Positions 1 to 10,764 are shown, numbered from the stretch's first letter. The stretch is 64,000 nt of DNA from Stutzerimonas azotifigens DSM 17556 (GCF_000425625.1 NZ_KE384409.1:153056-217055), one strand, 5' to 3'. Numbers and translations: made by a program. Notes: generated from the sequence alone by a model not told the origin.

Positions 1-1
1 G

Positions 2-889
2 CTGCTTTCCACCAGCCGGCTGGCGCTCGACGACCGCGCCCTCGCCCGCGTGCTGGACCTCTACCTGGCCCTGTTGCGCGCGGTTCCCTACTCGCCGCAC
101 ATGACCCTGCCGGAAGGCGACGGCGCCTCGCTGATCGCCTACGTCAAGGAACTCGAGCTGCTCGCCGAGCAGAAGGATGCGCTCGGCAACATCTGCTACC
201 TCGACGAGCAGAACGCCGTGCTCATGACCTACTACCGCAACAACGTGCTGCACATCTTCGCCCTGCCGGGGCTGCTGGCGAGCTTCTTCCAGAGCAGCTC
301 GCGGATGAGTCGCGAGCAGATCATGCGCTACACCCGCGCGCTCTATCCGTACCTGCAGGCCGAGCTGTTCATCCGCTGGGAACTCGACGAGCTGGACGAG
401 GTGGTCGACCGCTGGCTGGCGGTGCTCGTCGAGCAGGAGCTGCTCAGGCAGGACGGCGACGTCTTCGTCCGCCCCGCCCCGAGCTCGCGCCAGTTCGTGC
501 TGCTGACCCTGCTGTCGCGCGCCATCGTGCAGACCCTGCAGCGCTTCTACATGGCGATCGCGCTGCTGCTCAACGGCGGCCAGCTCGCGCTCACCGCCGA
601 GGAACTGGAAAATCTCTGCACCGTGATGGCCCAGCGCCTGTCGATCCTGCATGGCCTCAACGCGCCGGAGTTCTTCGACAAGAGCCTGTTTCGGCACTTC
701 ATCACTACCCTGCTGGAACAGGGTGTGCTGCGTCGCAACGAGGCGGGCCGGCTGAGCTATCACCCGCTGCTGGGCGAACTGGCCGAAGGCGCGGCCAAAC
801 GCGTGCTGCCCGCGGAGATCCGCCTGTCCATCCGGCAGGTCGCGATGGACCGGCACCTGGATGCCGAGCCGAGCCCGACGTCGACATAG
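2..889 (+). CDS. plsB: Glycerol-3-phosphate 1-O-acyltransferase PlsB, C-terminal part (5' end outside window)
   Basis: This is the last 295 or so codons of a reading frame already open at the window edge. The protein segment contains [13 protein letters not shown], the [19 protein letters not shown] stretch and an alpha-helical C-terminus, all typical of the C-terminal region of PlsB. PlsB is the inner-membrane enzyme that acylates sn-glycerol-3-phosphate to lysophosphatidic acid in the first step of phospholipid synthesis. The catalytic HX4D motif would lie upstream and cannot be checked. The gene ends about 270 bp before leuA with no obvious terminator. The identification rests on remembered family sequence. 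Confidence 0.9.
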   Translation: MLSTSRLALDDRALARVLDLYLALLRAVPYSPHMTLPEGDGASLIAYVKELELLAEQKDALGNICYLDEQNAVLMTYYRNNVLHIFALPGLLASFFQSSSRMSREQIMRYTRALYPYLQAELFIRWELDELDEVVDRWLAVLVEQELLRQDGDVFVRPAPSSRQFVLLTLLSRAIVQTLQRFYMAIALLLNGGQLALTAEELENLCTVMAQRLSILHGLNAPEFFDKSLFRHFITTLLEQGVLRRNEAGRLSYHPLLGELAEGAAKRVLPAEIRLSIRQVAMDRHLDAEPSPTST

Positions 890-1073
890 ATCATTGGCTC
901 GCCGTGTTGGGCTTCGTCGCCTCGCGCCTCAACCCAGCCATTTCTGCCATCGGAGCGATGCCTTTTCCGGCGCAAATCGGGAGGAAACAAAAAGGCGCAA
1001 CCGCCACTCTTCGAGCAATAAGTTTTTCCCGTAGAGACATTAACGCTGATTTCTACCAATTTTTAGACAATGC

Positions 1074-1102
1074 TTGCCATACCTCGCCGACCAGCATAGC
1101 GT
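1074..1102 (+). promoter_or_regulatory. Putative sigma-70 promoter of leuA
   Basis: TTGCCA (1074-1079) and TAGCGT (1097-1102) are separated by 17 bp. The -35 matches consensus at 5 of 6 positions and the -10 at 3 of 6. Transcription would start near 1109, giving a 5' UTR of about 48 nt that contains a small hairpin (GAACCA at 1113-1118 pairing with TGGTTC at 1129-1134). I saw no leucine-rich leader peptide. Confidence 0.4.
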
Positions 1103-1156
1103 CTGCACCACAGAACCATTCGCCCCCGTGGTTCCGCCGTTTTCAAGGACTTCGCC

Positions 1157-2827
1157 ATGAGCATGCTCAAAGACCCTTCGCAAAAATACCGCGCCTTCCC
1201 TGCCATCGATCTGCCGGATCGCACCTGGCCGTCGAAGAGCATCACCGAAGTACCGATCTGGTGCAGCTCGGACCTGCGCGACGGCAACCAGTCGCTGATC
1301 GAGCCGATGGATGCCGCGAAGAAGCTGCGTTTCTGGCAGACCCTGGTGAAGGTTGGCGTCAAGCAGATCGAGGCGGCCTTCCCGTCCGCATCGCAGACCG
1401 ATTTCGATTTCGTCCGCACCCTCATCGAGGACGGCCACATTCCCGACGACACCACCATCCAGGTGCTGACCCAGGCCCGCGAGGACCTGATCCGCCGTAC
1501 CTTCGAGTCGCTGCGTGGTGCGAAAAAGGCCATCGTCCACGTCTACAACGCCACCGCGCCGGCGTTCCGCCGCATCGTCTTCAACCAGGACAAGCAGGGC
1601 GTCATCGACATCGCGGTGAACGCCGCCAGGCTGATCAAGCAACTGGCCGCCGAGCAGCCGGAAACCCAGTGGACGTTCCAGTACTCGCCGGAGATCTTCA
1701 CCTCCACCGAACTGGAGTTCGCCGTCCAGGTGTGCGATGCGGTGCTCGACGTCTGGCAGCCGACGCCGGACAACAAGGTCATCCTCAACCTGCCGGCCAC
1801 CGTCGAAGTCGCCACGCCGAACGTCTACGCCGACCAGATCGAATGGTTCGGCCGCCACATCAGCCGCCGCGACAGCGTGATCATCAGCCTGCACACCCAC
1901 AACGACCGCGGCACCGGCGTGGCCGCCACCGAGCTGGGCCTGATGGCCGGCGCCGACCGGGTCGAGGGCTGCCTGTTCGGCAACGGCGAGCGTACCGGCA
2001 ACGTCGACCTGGTCACCCTGGCGCTGAACCTCTACACCCAGGGCATCCACCCGGGGCTCGATTTCTCCGACATCGACGCGGTGCGCAAAGTGGTCGAGGA
2101 ATGCAACCAACTGCCGGTGCATCCGCGCCATCCCTACGTCGGCGACCTGGTGCATACCGCGTTCTCCGGCTCGCACCAGGACGCGATCCGCAAGGGCTTC
2201 GCCCAGCAGAAGCCGGACGCCCTCTGGGAAGTGCCCTACCTGCCGATCGACCCGGCCGACATCGGCCGCAGCTACGAGGCGGTGATCCGGGTGAACAGCC
2301 AGTCCGGCAAGGGCGGCATCACCTACCTGCTGGAGCAGGAATACGGCATCAGCCTGCCGCGTCGCATGCAGATCGAGTTCAGCCAGGTGGTGCAGAAGGA
2401 AACCGACCGCCTGGGGCTGGAGATGACCGCCGCGCAGATCTACGGCCTGCTCGACAGCGAGTATCTGCAGGCCGCGGCGCCCTACGCGCTCAAGGGGCAC
2501 CGCCTGCAGGAAGAGAACGGCACCAGCGCCGTGGACGTCGAGGTGGTGGTCGACGGCGAGACGCAGCACTGGCGCGGGGTCGGCAAGGGCCCGCTGGAAG
2601 CGCTGGTCGCCTGCCTGCCGGTGAAGGTGGAGATCATGGACTACCACGAGCACGCGATCGGCGCCGGCACCCAGGCCAGGGCCGCGGCCTACATCGAGGT
2701 GCGGCTCGACGGCCAGCGCCCGCTGCACGGCATCGGCGTCGACGAGAACCTCACCACGGCCAGCTTCCGGGCGCTGTTCAGCGCTCTGAACCGAGCGCTG
2801 CGCGAAGGCCAGACGCAAGCTGCCTGA
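1157..2827 (+). CDS. leuA: 2-isopropylmalate synthase (LeuA type 2)
   Basis: This enzyme condenses acetyl-CoA with 2-oxoisovalerate to give 2-isopropylmalate, the committed step of leucine synthesis. The 556-residue protein has the HMGL-like TIM barrel with DLRDGNQSL (about residues 36-44) and the metal-binding HTHNDRG motif (about residue 246). A C-terminal LeuA allosteric domain from about residue 430 normally mediates leucine feedback inhibition. The length matches the long form used by pseudomonads. The ATG follows AAGGACTTCGCC, a fair ribosome-binding site. A strong hairpin follows the stop. The gene is monocistronic here, with converging genes downstream. Confidence 0.96.
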   Translation: MSMLKDPSQKYRAFPAIDLPDRTWPSKSITEVPIWCSSDLRDGNQSLIEPMDAAKKLRFWQTLVKVGVKQIEAAFPSASQTDFDFVRTLIEDGHIPDDTTIQVLTQAREDLIRRTFESLRGAKKAIVHVYNATAPAFRRIVFNQDKQGVIDIAVNAARLIKQLAAEQPETQWTFQYSPEIFTSTELEFAVQVCDAVLDVWQPTPDNKVILNLPATVEVATPNVYADQIEWFGRHISRRDSVIISLHTHNDRGTGVAATELGLMAGADRVEGCLFGNGERTGNVDLVTLALNLYTQGIHPGLDFSDIDAVRKVVEECNQLPVHPRHPYVGDLVHTAFSGSHQDAIRKGFAQQKPDALWEVPYLPIDPADIGRSYEAVIRVNSQSGKGGITYLLEQEYGISLPRRMQIEFSQVVQKETDRLGLEMTAAQIYGLLDSEYLQAAAPYALKGHRLQEENGTSAVDVEVVVDGETQHWRGVGKGPLEALVACLPVKVEIMDYHEHAIGAGTQARAAAYIEVRLDGQRPLHGIGVDENLTTASFRALFSALNRALREGQTQAA

Positions 2828-2851
2828 CTCGGGGCCACAAGAAGGCAGGAA

Positions 2852-2880
2852 GAATAAGGGCGCCACTGGCGCCCTTATTC
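2852..2880. terminator. Bidirectional Rho-independent terminator between leuA and the amidase gene
   Basis: A near-perfect palindrome has GAATAAGGGCGC paired with GCGCCCTTATTC around a 5-nt loop (CACTG). It is A/T-rich at both outer ends. It lies between the converging leuA stop (2827) and the amidase stop (2895), so it can serve both strands. Confidence 0.8.
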
Positions 2881-2894
2881 ATTCCGGTCGATGC

Positions 2895-3674
2895 TCAGCC
2901 GAAGGTGAACGGATCGGCATCCTGGTAGGCCGGGAAGCGCTCGCGGTAGGCGGCGAGGCCCTCGGCCGACAGGCGGGTGCGGAACACGCCGTCGCCGGCC
3001 TCGGCCGCCAGCAGGGCGTCGCCCTGGAAATCCAGCACCTGGCTGTCGCCGCTGTAGGGATGCCCCTTGCCGTCGGTACCGACGCGATTGACCGCCGCCA
3101 CGTAGCACAGATTCTCGATCGCCCGCGCCGGCAGCAGCCGGTTCCAGTGCTGTCGGCGCGCGGCCGGCCAGTTGGCGGTGTAGACCAGCAGGTCGGTGTC
3201 ATAGGGATCGCGGCTCCACACCGGGAAGCGCAGGTCATAGCAGATCAGCGGGCGCACCCGCCAGCCGTTGACCTCGAACAGCGCCTGGCGATCGCCCGCG
3301 GTGTAGTGCTTGTGCTCCCCCGCCATGCGGAACAGATGGCGCTTGTCGTAGTGCGCCAGGCTGCCATCCGGACGCGCCCACAGCAGCCGGTTGTAATGGC
3401 GGCCGTCGCCGGCCCGGATGATCAGGCTGCCGGTGACCACCGCATCCAGCGCCTGGGCCTGCCGGAGCATCCAGGCGGTGCTGGTCCCGCCCACGTCCTC
3501 GGCCAGTTCCGCCGACTCCATCGAGAAGCCGGTGGTGAACATCTCGGGCAGGACGATCAGATCGGCACCGCGCGCCCGGGTCAGCAGATCGGCGAAATGC
3601 GCCCGGTTGCGTTCCGGGTCCTGCCAGGCCAGGTCGGTCTGGACCAGTGCGATTTCCAGGTCGGCTTTGCTCAT
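2895..3674 (-). CDS. Nitrilase-superfamily amidohydrolase, omega-amidase (YafV-like)
   Basis: The 259-residue carbon-nitrogen hydrolase shows the Glu-Lys-Cys catalytic set in context: Glu in LPEMFTTGFSM, Lys in HYDKRHLF and Cys in RPLICYDLRFPVW. Relatives such as YafV are omega-amidases that hydrolyse the omega-amides (2-oxoglutaramate, 2-oxosuccinamate) produced by glutamine or methionine transamination. The start at MSKADLEIALVQTD is preceded by AGGGGGAGAC, a strong ribosome-binding site. It lies 14 bp after the aminotransferase gene, and the pairing fits the methionine-salvage transamination and amide-clearing scheme. The specific substrate is inferred. Confidence 0.85.
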   Translation of the reverse strand: MSKADLEIALVQTDLAWQDPERNRAHFADLLTRARGADLIVLPEMFTTGFSMESAELAEDVGGTSTAWMLRQAQALDAVVTGSLIIRAGDGRHYNRLLWARPDGSLAHYDKRHLFRMAGEHKHYTAGDRQALFEVNGWRVRPLICYDLRFPVWSRDPYDTDLLVYTANWPAARRQHWNRLLPARAIENLCYVAAVNRVGTDGKGHPYSGDSQVLDFQGDALLAAEAGDGVFRTRLSAEGLAAYRERFPAYQDADPFTFG

Positions 3675-3688
3675 GTCTCCCCCTAGCC

Positions 3689-4837
3689 TTAGATGGCGCC
3701 GAGCCGCTCGGCCGCCTGGCGCAACGTGTCCTCGCGCTTGGCGAAGCAGAACCGCACCAGCCGCGCCTCGCGCGGCGGCTCCTGGTAGAACACCGAAATC
3801 GGAATCGCCGCGACCCCATGCTCCTGCGTCAGCCAGCGCGCCATGGCCACGTCGTCGAGGTCGGGCCGGATCGCGGAGTAGTCCGCCAGCTGGAAATAGG
3901 TGCCGGCGGCACGCTGGAAGCCGAAGCGCGAGCCGGCCAGCAGGTCGCAGAACAGGTCGCGCTTGGCCTGGTAGAAGGCCGGCAGCTCCAGCACATGGTT
4001 CGGCTGCTGGGCCATGAAGTCGGCCAGCGCCCACTGCAGCGGCGTGACGCCGGTGAAGCTGACGTACTGGTGGATCTTGCGCAGTTCGGCGGTCAGCGCC
4101 GGCGGGGCGATGACGTAGCCGGTCTTCCAGCCGGTGACGTGGTAGGTCTTGCCGAAGGAGCTGACGACGAACGCACGCCGGTACAGCTCCTCGTGGCGCA
4201 ATACGCTGGCATGCTCGGCGCCGTCGTAGACCAGGTGTTCGTAGACCTCGTCGCTGAGCACGTAGATGTCGCGGTCGCGGATCAGCGCGGCCAGGCGGTC
4301 GAGGTCCCCGCGCCGGAGCAGGGCCCCGCTGGGGTTGTGCGGCGTGTTGAGGACGATCAGCCGGGTGCGCGGCCCGATGGCATCGGCCAGTCGCTGCCAG
4401 TCGATGGCGAAATCCGGGAGCGTCAGCGGCAGGTGGATGCAGGTGCCGCCGGCCAGCTGCACCGAGGGTTCGTAGCTGTCGTAGCAGGGATCGAAGACGA
4501 TGGCCTCGTCGCCCTGGCCGACCAGCGCCTGGATGGCGCAGAAGATCGCCTGGGTGGCGCCCGGGGTGATGGTCACCTCGGCCTCGGGGTCCACCGCGCG
4601 CCCGTAGAGCGAAGCCACTTTGGCGGCGACCTGCTCGCGCAGGGCCGGCAAGCCGGTCATGGGGGCGTACTGGTTGTGCCCGGCCATCACGTGGCGGGTC
4701 ACGGCTTCGCGCAGGGCGTCCGGACCGTCGAAGTCCGGAAACCCCTGGGACAGGTTGATCGCCCCCGTCTGCGCCGCCAACTGCGACATGGTGGTGAAGA
4801 TGGTGGTTCCGACGTTCGGCAGCTTGCTGGTAATCAT
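3689..4837 (-). CDS. PLP-dependent aminotransferase, YbdL/MtnE-like (methionine aminotransferase)
   Basis: The 382-residue fold-type I aminotransferase has LNTPHNPSG and the PLP lysine in SSFGKTYHVTGWKTGY (about residue 230). The N-terminus MITSKLPNVGTTIFTTMSQLA and the motif INLSQGFPDFDG place it with YbdL-like enzymes, which transaminate methionine, often with glutamine-related partners. The chosen ATG at 4837 matches the family N-terminus; an upstream extension would lack similarity. It probably forms a two-gene operon with the downstream omega-amidase gene. Confidence 0.88.
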   Translation of the reverse strand: MITSKLPNVGTTIFTTMSQLAAQTGAINLSQGFPDFDGPDALREAVTRHVMAGHNQYAPMTGLPALREQVAAKVASLYGRAVDPEAEVTITPGATQAIFCAIQALVGQGDEAIVFDPCYDSYEPSVQLAGGTCIHLPLTLPDFAIDWQRLADAIGPRTRLIVLNTPHNPSGALLRRGDLDRLAALIRDRDIYVLSDEVYEHLVYDGAEHASVLRHEELYRRAFVVSSFGKTYHVTGWKTGYVIAPPALTAELRKIHQYVSFTGVTPLQWALADFMAQQPNHVLELPAFYQAKRDLFCDLLAGSRFGFQRAAGTYFQLADYSAIRPDLDDVAMARWLTQEHGVAAIPISVFYQEPPREARLVRFCFAKREDTLRQAAERLGAI

Positions 4838-4934
4838 CGACAGTCTCGCTGGAAGCTGTGGGCGGAAGGGCTGGACCAAGGAGCGGATGCGCCCGCCTGG
4901 ACCAGCCTCCAGCCTACAGCGCGGTTCATCGTCT

Positions 4935-6416
4935 TTAACGCTTGTCCTTGCGCTTCTTCTCCGCCTTCTTGTGGTGGCTCATCAACCGCCGCTTCTTGTT
5001 CACCTGGCGATCCGTGAGCTTGTTCTTCTTGCCCTCGTAGGGGTTCTCGCCGCCCTTGTATTCGATGCGGATCGGCGTGCCGACAAGCTTCAGCACGCGC
5101 CTGAAGGTGTTCTCCAGGTAGCGCGTGTAGGACTTGGGCACCGACTCCACCTGGTTGCCGTGGATCACGATCAGCGGCGGGTTGGCGCCGCCCAGGTGAG
5201 CGTAACGCAGCTTGATGCGCCGGCCGTTGACCATCGGCGGCTGGTGCTCCTGCACCGCGTCCTCGAGGATCTGCGTCAGGCGGCTGGTCGGCCAGCGGGT
5301 CACCGCCGAGCTGAAGGCGTTCTGCACCGAGCGGTAAAGGTGGCCGACGCCGGTGCCATGCAACGCCGAGATGAAGTGGATGTCGGCGAAATCGACGAAA
5401 AACAGCCGGCGCTCCAGTTCGGTCTTGACGTAGTCACGCTCGCCCGGCTGCATGCCGTCCCACTTGTTCAGCGCGATGACCAGCGCGCGGCCGGTTTCAA
5501 GCACGAAGCCGAGCAGGTTCAGATCATGCTCGACCACGCCTTCGCGGGCGTCCATCACGAAGATGACCACGTTGGCGTCCTGGATCGCCTGCAGCGTCTT
5601 GACCACCGAGAATTTCTCGACCGCCTCGAATATCTTGCCGCGCCGGCGCACGCCGGCGGTGTCGATCAGGGTGAACTTCTCGTCGTCCCGCTCGAAGGGA
5701 ATGTAGATGCTGTCGCGGGTGGTGCCAGCCTGGTCGTAGACGATCACCCGCTCCTCGCCGAGCATGCGGTTGACCAGGGTCGACTTGCCCACGTTGGGCC
5801 GGCCGATGATGGCGATCTTGATGCCGTCCTTCTCGCTCGGCCCCGGCACGCGGGTCTGCACCGGCTCGCCTTCGGCGTTCAGCGCCTCGACGGTTTCGCC
5901 CTCCGCAGCCTCGGCTTCGGCATCCTTGGGAAAGATGCCCAGCGCCTCCTGCAGCATGTGGCTGATCCCGCGCCCGTGGGCCGCGGCGATCGGCAGGGCG
6001 TCGCCCAGGCCCAGGGGGCTGAACTCCGCGCGGGCGATGTCGGGATCGACCGTGTCGACCTTGTTGGCGACCAGGAAACTGCGCTTGTTCCGCTTGCGCA
6101 GGTGCTCGGCGATCATCTGGTCGGCGGCGGTCATGCCGGCGCGGGCATCGACCATGAACAGGACGGCGTCGGCCTCCTCGATGGCCTGCAGCGACTGCTC
6201 GGCCATCTTGGCGTCGATACCCTCCTCATCGCCCGAGATTCCGCCGGTATCCACTACGATGTAGGTGCGGCCCTGCCACTTGGCTTCGCCGTACTGGCGG
6301 TCGCGGGTCAGCCCGGCGTACTCGGCCACGATCGCGTCCCGGCTCTTGGTCAGGCGGTTGAACAGGGTCGATTTACCAACGTTGGGGCGGCCCACCAGGG
6401 CGATTACGGGAACCAT
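4935..6416 (-). CDS. der: Ribosome-associated GTPase Der (EngA)
   Basis: Der has two tandem GTPase domains and helps late 50S ribosomal subunit assembly. Walker A motifs GRPNVGKS occur at about residues 9-16 and again near 205. DTGG and DTAGVRRRG (G3) and NKVD/NKWD (G4) are present in each half. A C-terminal KH-like domain is followed by a very basic tail ([15 protein letters not shown]), typical of the family. The start at [12 protein letters not shown] fits the family. The protein has 493 residues. It sits downstream of bamB on the same strand, separated by strong hairpins. Confidence 0.97.
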   Translation of the reverse strand: MVPVIALVGRPNVGKSTLFNRLTKSRDAIVAEYAGLTRDRQYGEAKWQGRTYIVVDTGGISGDEEGIDAKMAEQSLQAIEEADAVLFMVDARAGMTAADQMIAEHLRKRNKRSFLVANKVDTVDPDIARAEFSPLGLGDALPIAAAHGRGISHMLQEALGIFPKDAEAEAAEGETVEALNAEGEPVQTRVPGPSEKDGIKIAIIGRPNVGKSTLVNRMLGEERVIVYDQAGTTRDSIYIPFERDDEKFTLIDTAGVRRRGKIFEAVEKFSVVKTLQAIQDANVVIFVMDAREGVVEHDLNLLGFVLETGRALVIALNKWDGMQPGERDYVKTELERRLFFVDFADIHFISALHGTGVGHLYRSVQNAFSSAVTRWPTSRLTQILEDAVQEHQPPMVNGRRIKLRYAHLGGANPPLIVIHGNQVESVPKSYTRYLENTFRRVLKLVGTPIRIEYKGGENPYEGKKNKLTDRQVNKKRRLMSHHKKAEKKRKDKR

Positions 6417-6451
6417 GCGGCTCTCCACTTGAATTCGATCGGAAAACACGA

Positions 6452-6503
6452 CGGCCGCTGCCAGGGCAGCGGCCGAGGATCCAGCGCCCCCGCAACCGGG
6501 GGC
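6452..6503 (-). terminator. Double hairpin between bamB and der
   Basis: Read on the minus strand, a GCCCCC/GGGGGC hairpin (6486-6503) is followed by an 11-bp hairpin CGGCCGCTGCC/GGCAGCGGCCG (6452-6475) and then GTGTTTTCC. The short T run makes it a plausible but not ideal terminator or attenuator downstream of bamB. Confidence 0.5.
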
Positions 6504-6522
6504 ATGCTGTCGGGGCGCCCGG

Positions 6523-7671
6523 TCAGCGGATGGTCATGGCGACCAGGCTGCCGTCGTTGGCGTAGACGTAGAGCCAGTCGCCTTCCACCACCGGCCGTGC
6601 GCGGATGCCGGAACTGTCAATCCGGGTCCGCCCCACGAAACGGCCGTCCACCTGGCTCAGCAGGTGGAGATAGCCCTGGCGGTCGCCCACCACGACATAG
6701 CTGGAGAACACTTCCGGCGCCGACAGTTCGCGGCGGGCCAGCTGGTCGTTGCTCCACAGCACGGTGTTGGAACGCTCGTCGATGCCCTGCACGGTACCGT
6801 TGGCCAGGCTCAGGTAGACGCTGCCATAGCCCAGCGCCACGCCCGAGGCGCTGGATGCGTCGCGCTGCCAGAGCACGCGGCCGCTTTCCAGGTCGAGCAC
6901 CGCGGCACGCCCCTGGTAAGTCACCACGTAGAGCTTGCCGCCGGACATCAGCAGGCCGCCGTCGATGTCCACGACCCGCTCGAGTTCCGAACGCCCCTGC
7001 GGAATGGCCACCCGCTGATCCCAGATCGGCAGGCCGCGACGGGTGTCCACCGCGATCACGCGGCCGGTCGACAGCCCGGCGATAGCCAGCTGGTTGGTCA
7101 GCAACGGGGCACCGGTACCACGCAGGGTCAGCACCGCCGGCGAGTTCTCGTAGCGCCAGCGCTGCGCGCCGGTGTCGGCTTCGAGCGCCACCAGGTTGTC
7201 GTCCTGCGTCTGCACCAGCACGATGTCGCCGTTGATCGCCGGCGCCGACAGCACTTCGCTGCGGACGTTGGCTCGCCAGCGCTCCTCGCCGCTTTCGACG
7301 TCGAGGGCAATCACCGCCCCGTTGAGCGTGCCGACCAGCACCAGGCCGTAGCCGGCCCCGACGCCGCCGGACACTCGCACGTCCAGTTCGGTCTTCCAGT
7401 TGACCTTGCCGGTCTCGCGGTCCATCGAGAGCACCAGGCCCTCGACGTCGGCGGCATAGATCTGGCCGCCGTATACCACCGGTGTCAGCAGGTTGTAGGT
7501 CTCTCCCTGCCCTTCGCCGATCGAGCGGCTCCACTGCTTGTCCAGCACCACCTCGGGCTTGAAGTCCACCAGCTCGGCAGGCTCCGGCTCCTTCGAAGAA
7601 TTGCTGCTACAGCCGACCACCAACAGCGCCAGCGCCAGCAGCGCCGCATTCTTCCACTGCATCACGTTCAT
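6523..7671 (-). CDS. bamB: Outer-membrane assembly lipoprotein BamB
   Basis: BamB is the beta-propeller lipoprotein of the BAM complex and helps insert beta-barrel proteins into the outer membrane. The N-terminus has a signal peptide with lipobox LVVGC, so the mature lipoprotein starts at the Cys near residue 21. Repeated PQQ-like blades (for example [34 protein letters not shown]) run through the 382 residues, the usual length. The start ATG overlaps the stop of the upstream yfgM-like gene by 4 bp (ATGA), so translation is probably coupled. The order hisS-yfgM-bamB-der is standard in gammaproteobacteria. Confidence 0.96.
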   Translation of the reverse strand: MNVMQWKNAALLALALLVVGCSSNSSKEPEPAELVDFKPEVVLDKQWSRSIGEGQGETYNLLTPVVYGGQIYAADVEGLVLSMDRETGKVNWKTELDVRVSGGVGAGYGLVLVGTLNGAVIALDVESGEERWRANVRSEVLSAPAINGDIVLVQTQDDNLVALEADTGAQRWRYENSPAVLTLRGTGAPLLTNQLAIAGLSTGRVIAVDTRRGLPIWDQRVAIPQGRSELERVVDIDGGLLMSGGKLYVVTYQGRAAVLDLESGRVLWQRDASSASGVALGYGSVYLSLANGTVQGIDERSNTVLWSNDQLARRELSAPEVFSSYVVVGDRQGYLHLLSQVDGRFVGRTRIDSSGIRARPVVEGDWLYVYANDGSLVAMTIR

Positions 7672-8309
7672 GCGTCTCCCCGCGCCAGATCGTCGAGCTT
7701 GAGCTGCAGACCGCCGACGGCGGCGTCTGGCGAAAGCCGTTCCTTCGCCCGGGTGTAGGCGGCATGGGCTTCGTCCAGGCGCCCGAGCTGGACCAGCAGG
7801 TCGCCCTTGAGCTCCTCCCGGCCGGCGGCAAAGGAGGCCGGCGCCTCGCCATCGAGCAGCGCCAAGCCTTCGTCGGCCTTGTCCTGCGCCGCGAGCACCC
7901 GCGCCAGGCGCTGGCGAGCCAGCTCGCCCAGCGTCTCGCTGGCCGGATCGTCCAGCACTGCGCGCAGCTCGGTCACGGCGTCCGCGGGCTCGCCCGCCTC
8001 CACCGCTACCTTCGCCAGGAACAGGCGCGCGTACTGCGCATAGTCGCTGCCGCCATAGCTCTTCGTCAGCTCGCCGCCGAGCCGGGCGATCTCCGCACGG
8101 TCGGGCTCGGCGGTGCTGAGCACCTGGGTCAGCAGCTGCTGATAGAGCGCCGAGGCGTTCTGCGCCTGATTCGTTTCATGGCTCTTCCAGGCCTGCCAGC
8201 CGACCACCGCGGCGAGCGCGAGCACCGCACCGGCCACCAGCGGCTTGCCACTGCGCTGCCAGAACTCCCTGAGTTGCGCCAGTTGTTCGTCTTCGGTCGC
8301 CGAGGTCAC
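7668..8309 (-). CDS. YfgM-family ancillary SecYEG translocon subunit (TPR protein)
   Basis: The 213-residue membrane-anchored protein has a short cytoplasmic N-terminus, one transmembrane helix (PLVAGAVLALAAVVGWQAW, about residues 24-42) and a periplasmic TPR-like region. In E. coli, YfgM associates with PpiD at the Sec translocon. The start is GTG at 8309 (protein begins VTSATEDEQLAQLREFW). It is preceded by AGGAG 7-8 nt upstream and lies 4 nt after the hisS stop; a longer upstream start would run into hisS. The downstream end overlaps bamB by ATGA. Confidence 0.92.
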   Translation of the reverse strand: MTSATEDEQLAQLREFWQRSGKPLVAGAVLALAAVVGWQAWKSHETNQAQNASALYQQLLTQVLSTAEPDRAEIARLGGELTKSYGGSDYAQYARLFLAKVAVEAGEPADAVTELRAVLDDPASETLGELARQRLARVLAAQDKADEGLALLDGEAPASFAAGREELKGDLLVQLGRLDEAHAAYTRAKERLSPDAAVGGLQLKLDDLARGDA

Positions 8310-8313
8310 CTCG

Positions 8314-9630
8314 TCACTCCTTTCCCATGCATGCGTTGTGTTGTGCCTGCTCCACGCAGGCGGACAGACGCTCGGCAAGAGCGTCCCAGGCGATGCTCTG
8401 CTGCTCGCCGTCCTCGCGAAGCGGCTTGCAACCTACCACGCGTGCCGCCAGTTCGTCCTCTCCGAGAATGAGCGCGAAGCGCGCCCCGCTCTTGTCGGCC
8501 TTCTTGAACTGGCTCTTGAAACTGCCGCCCCCGGCGTTGACCAGCAGGCGCAGCCCCGGCAGCGCGTCGCGCAAGCGCTCGGCCAGGGTCACGGCCGCGA
8601 GCTCGGCGGCTTCGCCGAAGGCACAGATGTAGGCATGTGCCGGCTGCTCGAGGGTCTCGGGCACCACCGCCAGGGTTTCCAGCAGCAGCACCAGCCGCTC
8701 GATGCCCATGGCGAAGCCCACGCTCGGCGTCGGCTTGCCGCCGAACTGGCCGACCAGGCCGTCGTAGCGGCCGCCGCCACACACGGTGCCCTGGGCGCCC
8801 AGGCGGTCGGTGACCCACTCGAACACCGTGCGTCCGTAGTAGTCGAGCCCGCGCACCAGCCCCGTGTTGATCTGGTAGGCGATGCCCATGGCGTCGAGGC
8901 GGTTCCTGAGCCCCTCGAAGTGCAGCCGCGACTCCTCGTCGAGGAAATCCGAGAGCACCGGTGCGCCCGCCAGCAGCGCCTGGGTTTGCGCATTCTTGCT
9001 GTCGAGGATGCGCAGCGGATTGGTGGTCAGGCGGCGCTGGCTGTCCTCATCGAGTTGCTCGAAACGCTGCTGCAGGTAGTCGACCAGGGCGTCGCGGTAG
9101 CGCGCCCGCGCCTCGCTGGAACCGAGGCTGTTCAATTGCAGCGACACCGCATCGGCCACGCCGAGCCGGCGCCACAGGCGCGCGGTCAGTGCGATGAGCT
9201 CGGCGTCGACATCCGGTCCCGGCAGGTTGAACACCTCGACGCCGATCTGGTGGAACTGCCGGTAGCGTCCCTTCTGCGGCTTCTCGTAGCGGAACATCGG
9301 GCCGGCGTACCACAGCTTCTGCACCTGGCCGCCGCCAGTCAGGCCGTGTTCCAGCACCGCGCGCACGCAGCCGGCCGTGCCTTCCGGACGCAGGGTCAGC
9401 GATTCCTCGTTGCGGTCGCGGAAGGTGTACATCTCCTTGTCGACCACGTCGGTGCCTTCTCCGATGCCGCGCGCGAACAGTTCGGTGAACTCGAGGATCG
9501 GCAGGCGGATCTCCTGATAACCATAACCCTCGAGCAGTTCGGCGAAGGTGTTTTCCAGGTAGCGCCACACCGGGGTCTGCCCGGGCAGGATGTCGTTCAT
9601 CCCGCGGATGGCTTGCAACGTCTTGCTCAA
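8314..9630 (-). CDS. hisS: Histidyl-tRNA synthetase
   Basis: This class II aminoacyl-tRNA synthetase charges tRNA-His. Recognisable features are [12 protein letters not shown] at the N-terminus, [10 protein letters not shown] (motif 2 region), [15 protein letters not shown] and the histidine-specific [12 protein letters not shown]. An anticodon-binding domain fills the C-terminus. The start codon is TTG (9630), supported by AAGGAATTCAC just upstream and the family N-terminus (M)[12 protein letters not shown]. The protein has 438 residues. It lies 17 bp downstream of ispG in the same operon. Confidence 0.97.
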   Translation of the reverse strand: MSKTLQAIRGMNDILPGQTPVWRYLENTFAELLEGYGYQEIRLPILEFTELFARGIGEGTDVVDKEMYTFRDRNEESLTLRPEGTAGCVRAVLEHGLTGGGQVQKLWYAGPMFRYEKPQKGRYRQFHQIGVEVFNLPGPDVDAELIALTARLWRRLGVADAVSLQLNSLGSSEARARYRDALVDYLQQRFEQLDEDSQRRLTTNPLRILDSKNAQTQALLAGAPVLSDFLDEESRLHFEGLRNRLDAMGIAYQINTGLVRGLDYYGRTVFEWVTDRLGAQGTVCGGGRYDGLVGQFGGKPTPSVGFAMGIERLVLLLETLAVVPETLEQPAHAYICAFGEAAELAAVTLAERLRDALPGLRLLVNAGGGSFKSQFKKADKSGARFALILGEDELAARVVGCKPLREDGEQQSIAWDALAERLSACVEQAQHNACMGKE

Positions 9631-9647
9631 GTGAATTCCTTATTGGG

Positions 9648-10760
9648 TCAGCTGCGGGCGATGAGCGCCGCGTCGGCTTCGGCCTTTTCCGCGGCTTTGC
9701 GGCGAATCAGCGATTCGAGCTGGTCGACCAGGTTCTCGTTGGTCAGCTTCTGCGCCGGCTTGCCGTCGATGTACACCAGGTTGTTCGGCGTGCCGCCGGT
9801 CAGGCCGATATGCGCTTCCTTGGCTTCGCCGGGCCCGTTGACCACGCAGCCGATCACCGCCACGTCGAGCGGCACAAGCAGGTCGTCCAGGCGCCCCTCG
9901 AGCTCGTTCATGGTCTTGACCACGTCGAAGTTCTGCCGCGAGCAGCTGGGGCAGGCGATGAAGTTGATCCCGCGCGAACGCAGGTGCAGCGACTTGAGGA
10001 TGTCGAAACCGACCTTGATTTCCTCCACCGGATCGGCGGCGAGGGAAATCCGGATGGTGTCGCCGATGCCCTCGGCGAGCAGCATGCCGAGGCCGACCGC
10101 CGACTTCACGGTGCCGGAACGCAGCCCGCCGGCTTCGGTAATGCCCAGGTGCAGGGGCTGCTCGATCTGCCTGGCCAGCAACCGGTAGGCCTCGACCGCC
10201 ATGAACACGTCCGAGGCCTTCACGCTGACCTTGAAGTCCGGGAAATTCAGCCGGTCGAGGTGCTCGACATGGCGCAGCGCGGATTCCACCAGCGCCTCGG
10301 GGGTCGGCTCGCCGTACTTCTTCTGCAGGTCCTTCTCCAGCGACCCGGCATTGACCCCGATGCGGATCGGAATGCCCTTGTCGCGAGCCGCCTCGACCAC
10401 CGCCCGTACGCGATCCTCGCGGCCGATGTTGCCGGGATTGATGCGCAGGCAGTCGACGCCGAGTTCGGCCACGCGCAGGGCGATCTGGTAATCGAAATGG
10501 ATGTCGGCGACCAGCGGCAGCTGCACCTGCCGCTTGATCTCGCCGAAGGCTTCGGCCGCCTCCAGGGAAGGGACCGAGACGCGCACGATGTCGGCGCCGG
10601 CGTCCTGCAGTCTGCGGATCTGCGCGACGGTGGCGGCCACGTCGCAGGTCTCGGTATTGGTCATGCTCTGCACGGCGATGGGCGCATCCCCGCCGACCGG
10701 CACGCTGCCTACCCAGATCTTGCGCGAAACGCGCCGCTTGATGGGGGATTCGGAATGCAT
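9648..10760 (-). CDS. ispG: 4-hydroxy-3-methylbut-2-en-1-yl diphosphate synthase (flavodoxin), IspG/GcpE
   Basis: IspG is the [4Fe-4S] enzyme of the MEP isoprenoid pathway that reduces MEcPP to HMBPP. The protein shows [11 protein letters not shown] near the N-terminus, RINPGNIG, and the C-terminal cluster ligands in ISCPSC-type context ([14 protein letters not shown]) and CVVNGPGEA. It has 370 residues. I chose the ATG at 10760 ([10 protein letters not shown]); an in-frame TTG 15 bp upstream would overlap the rodZ stop. Supply of Fe-S cofactors by the nearby isc operon is relevant but not a specific link. Confidence 0.96.
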   Translation of the reverse strand: MHSESPIKRRVSRKIWVGSVPVGGDAPIAVQSMTNTETCDVAATVAQIRRLQDAGADIVRVSVPSLEAAEAFGEIKRQVQLPLVADIHFDYQIALRVAELGVDCLRINPGNIGREDRVRAVVEAARDKGIPIRIGVNAGSLEKDLQKKYGEPTPEALVESALRHVEHLDRLNFPDFKVSVKASDVFMAVEAYRLLARQIEQPLHLGITEAGGLRSGTVKSAVGLGMLLAEGIGDTIRISLAADPVEEIKVGFDILKSLHLRSRGINFIACPSCSRQNFDVVKTMNELEGRLDDLLVPLDVAVIGCVVNGPGEAKEAHIGLTGGTPNNLVYIDGKPAQKLTNENLVDQLESLIRRKAAEKAEADAALIARS

Positions 10761-10764
10761 GGTC

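Noticed and set aside
890-1156. Leucine leader peptide or T-box attenuator before leuA
   Set aside because: No run of Leu codons after a ribosome-binding site, no terminator-antiterminator pair and no T-box core sequence were found.
904-2928. A 674-codon open frame overlapping leuA on the plus strand, and a 608-codon one on the minus strand
   Set aside because: Both are Arg/Pro/Gly/His-rich shadows of leuA in a GC-rich genome, with no recognisable domain, while leuA itself is unmistakable.
4620-7085. An 821-codon plus-strand open frame across der and bamB
   Set aside because: Its composition is that of an antisense shadow and it crosses two well-identified minus-strand genes.
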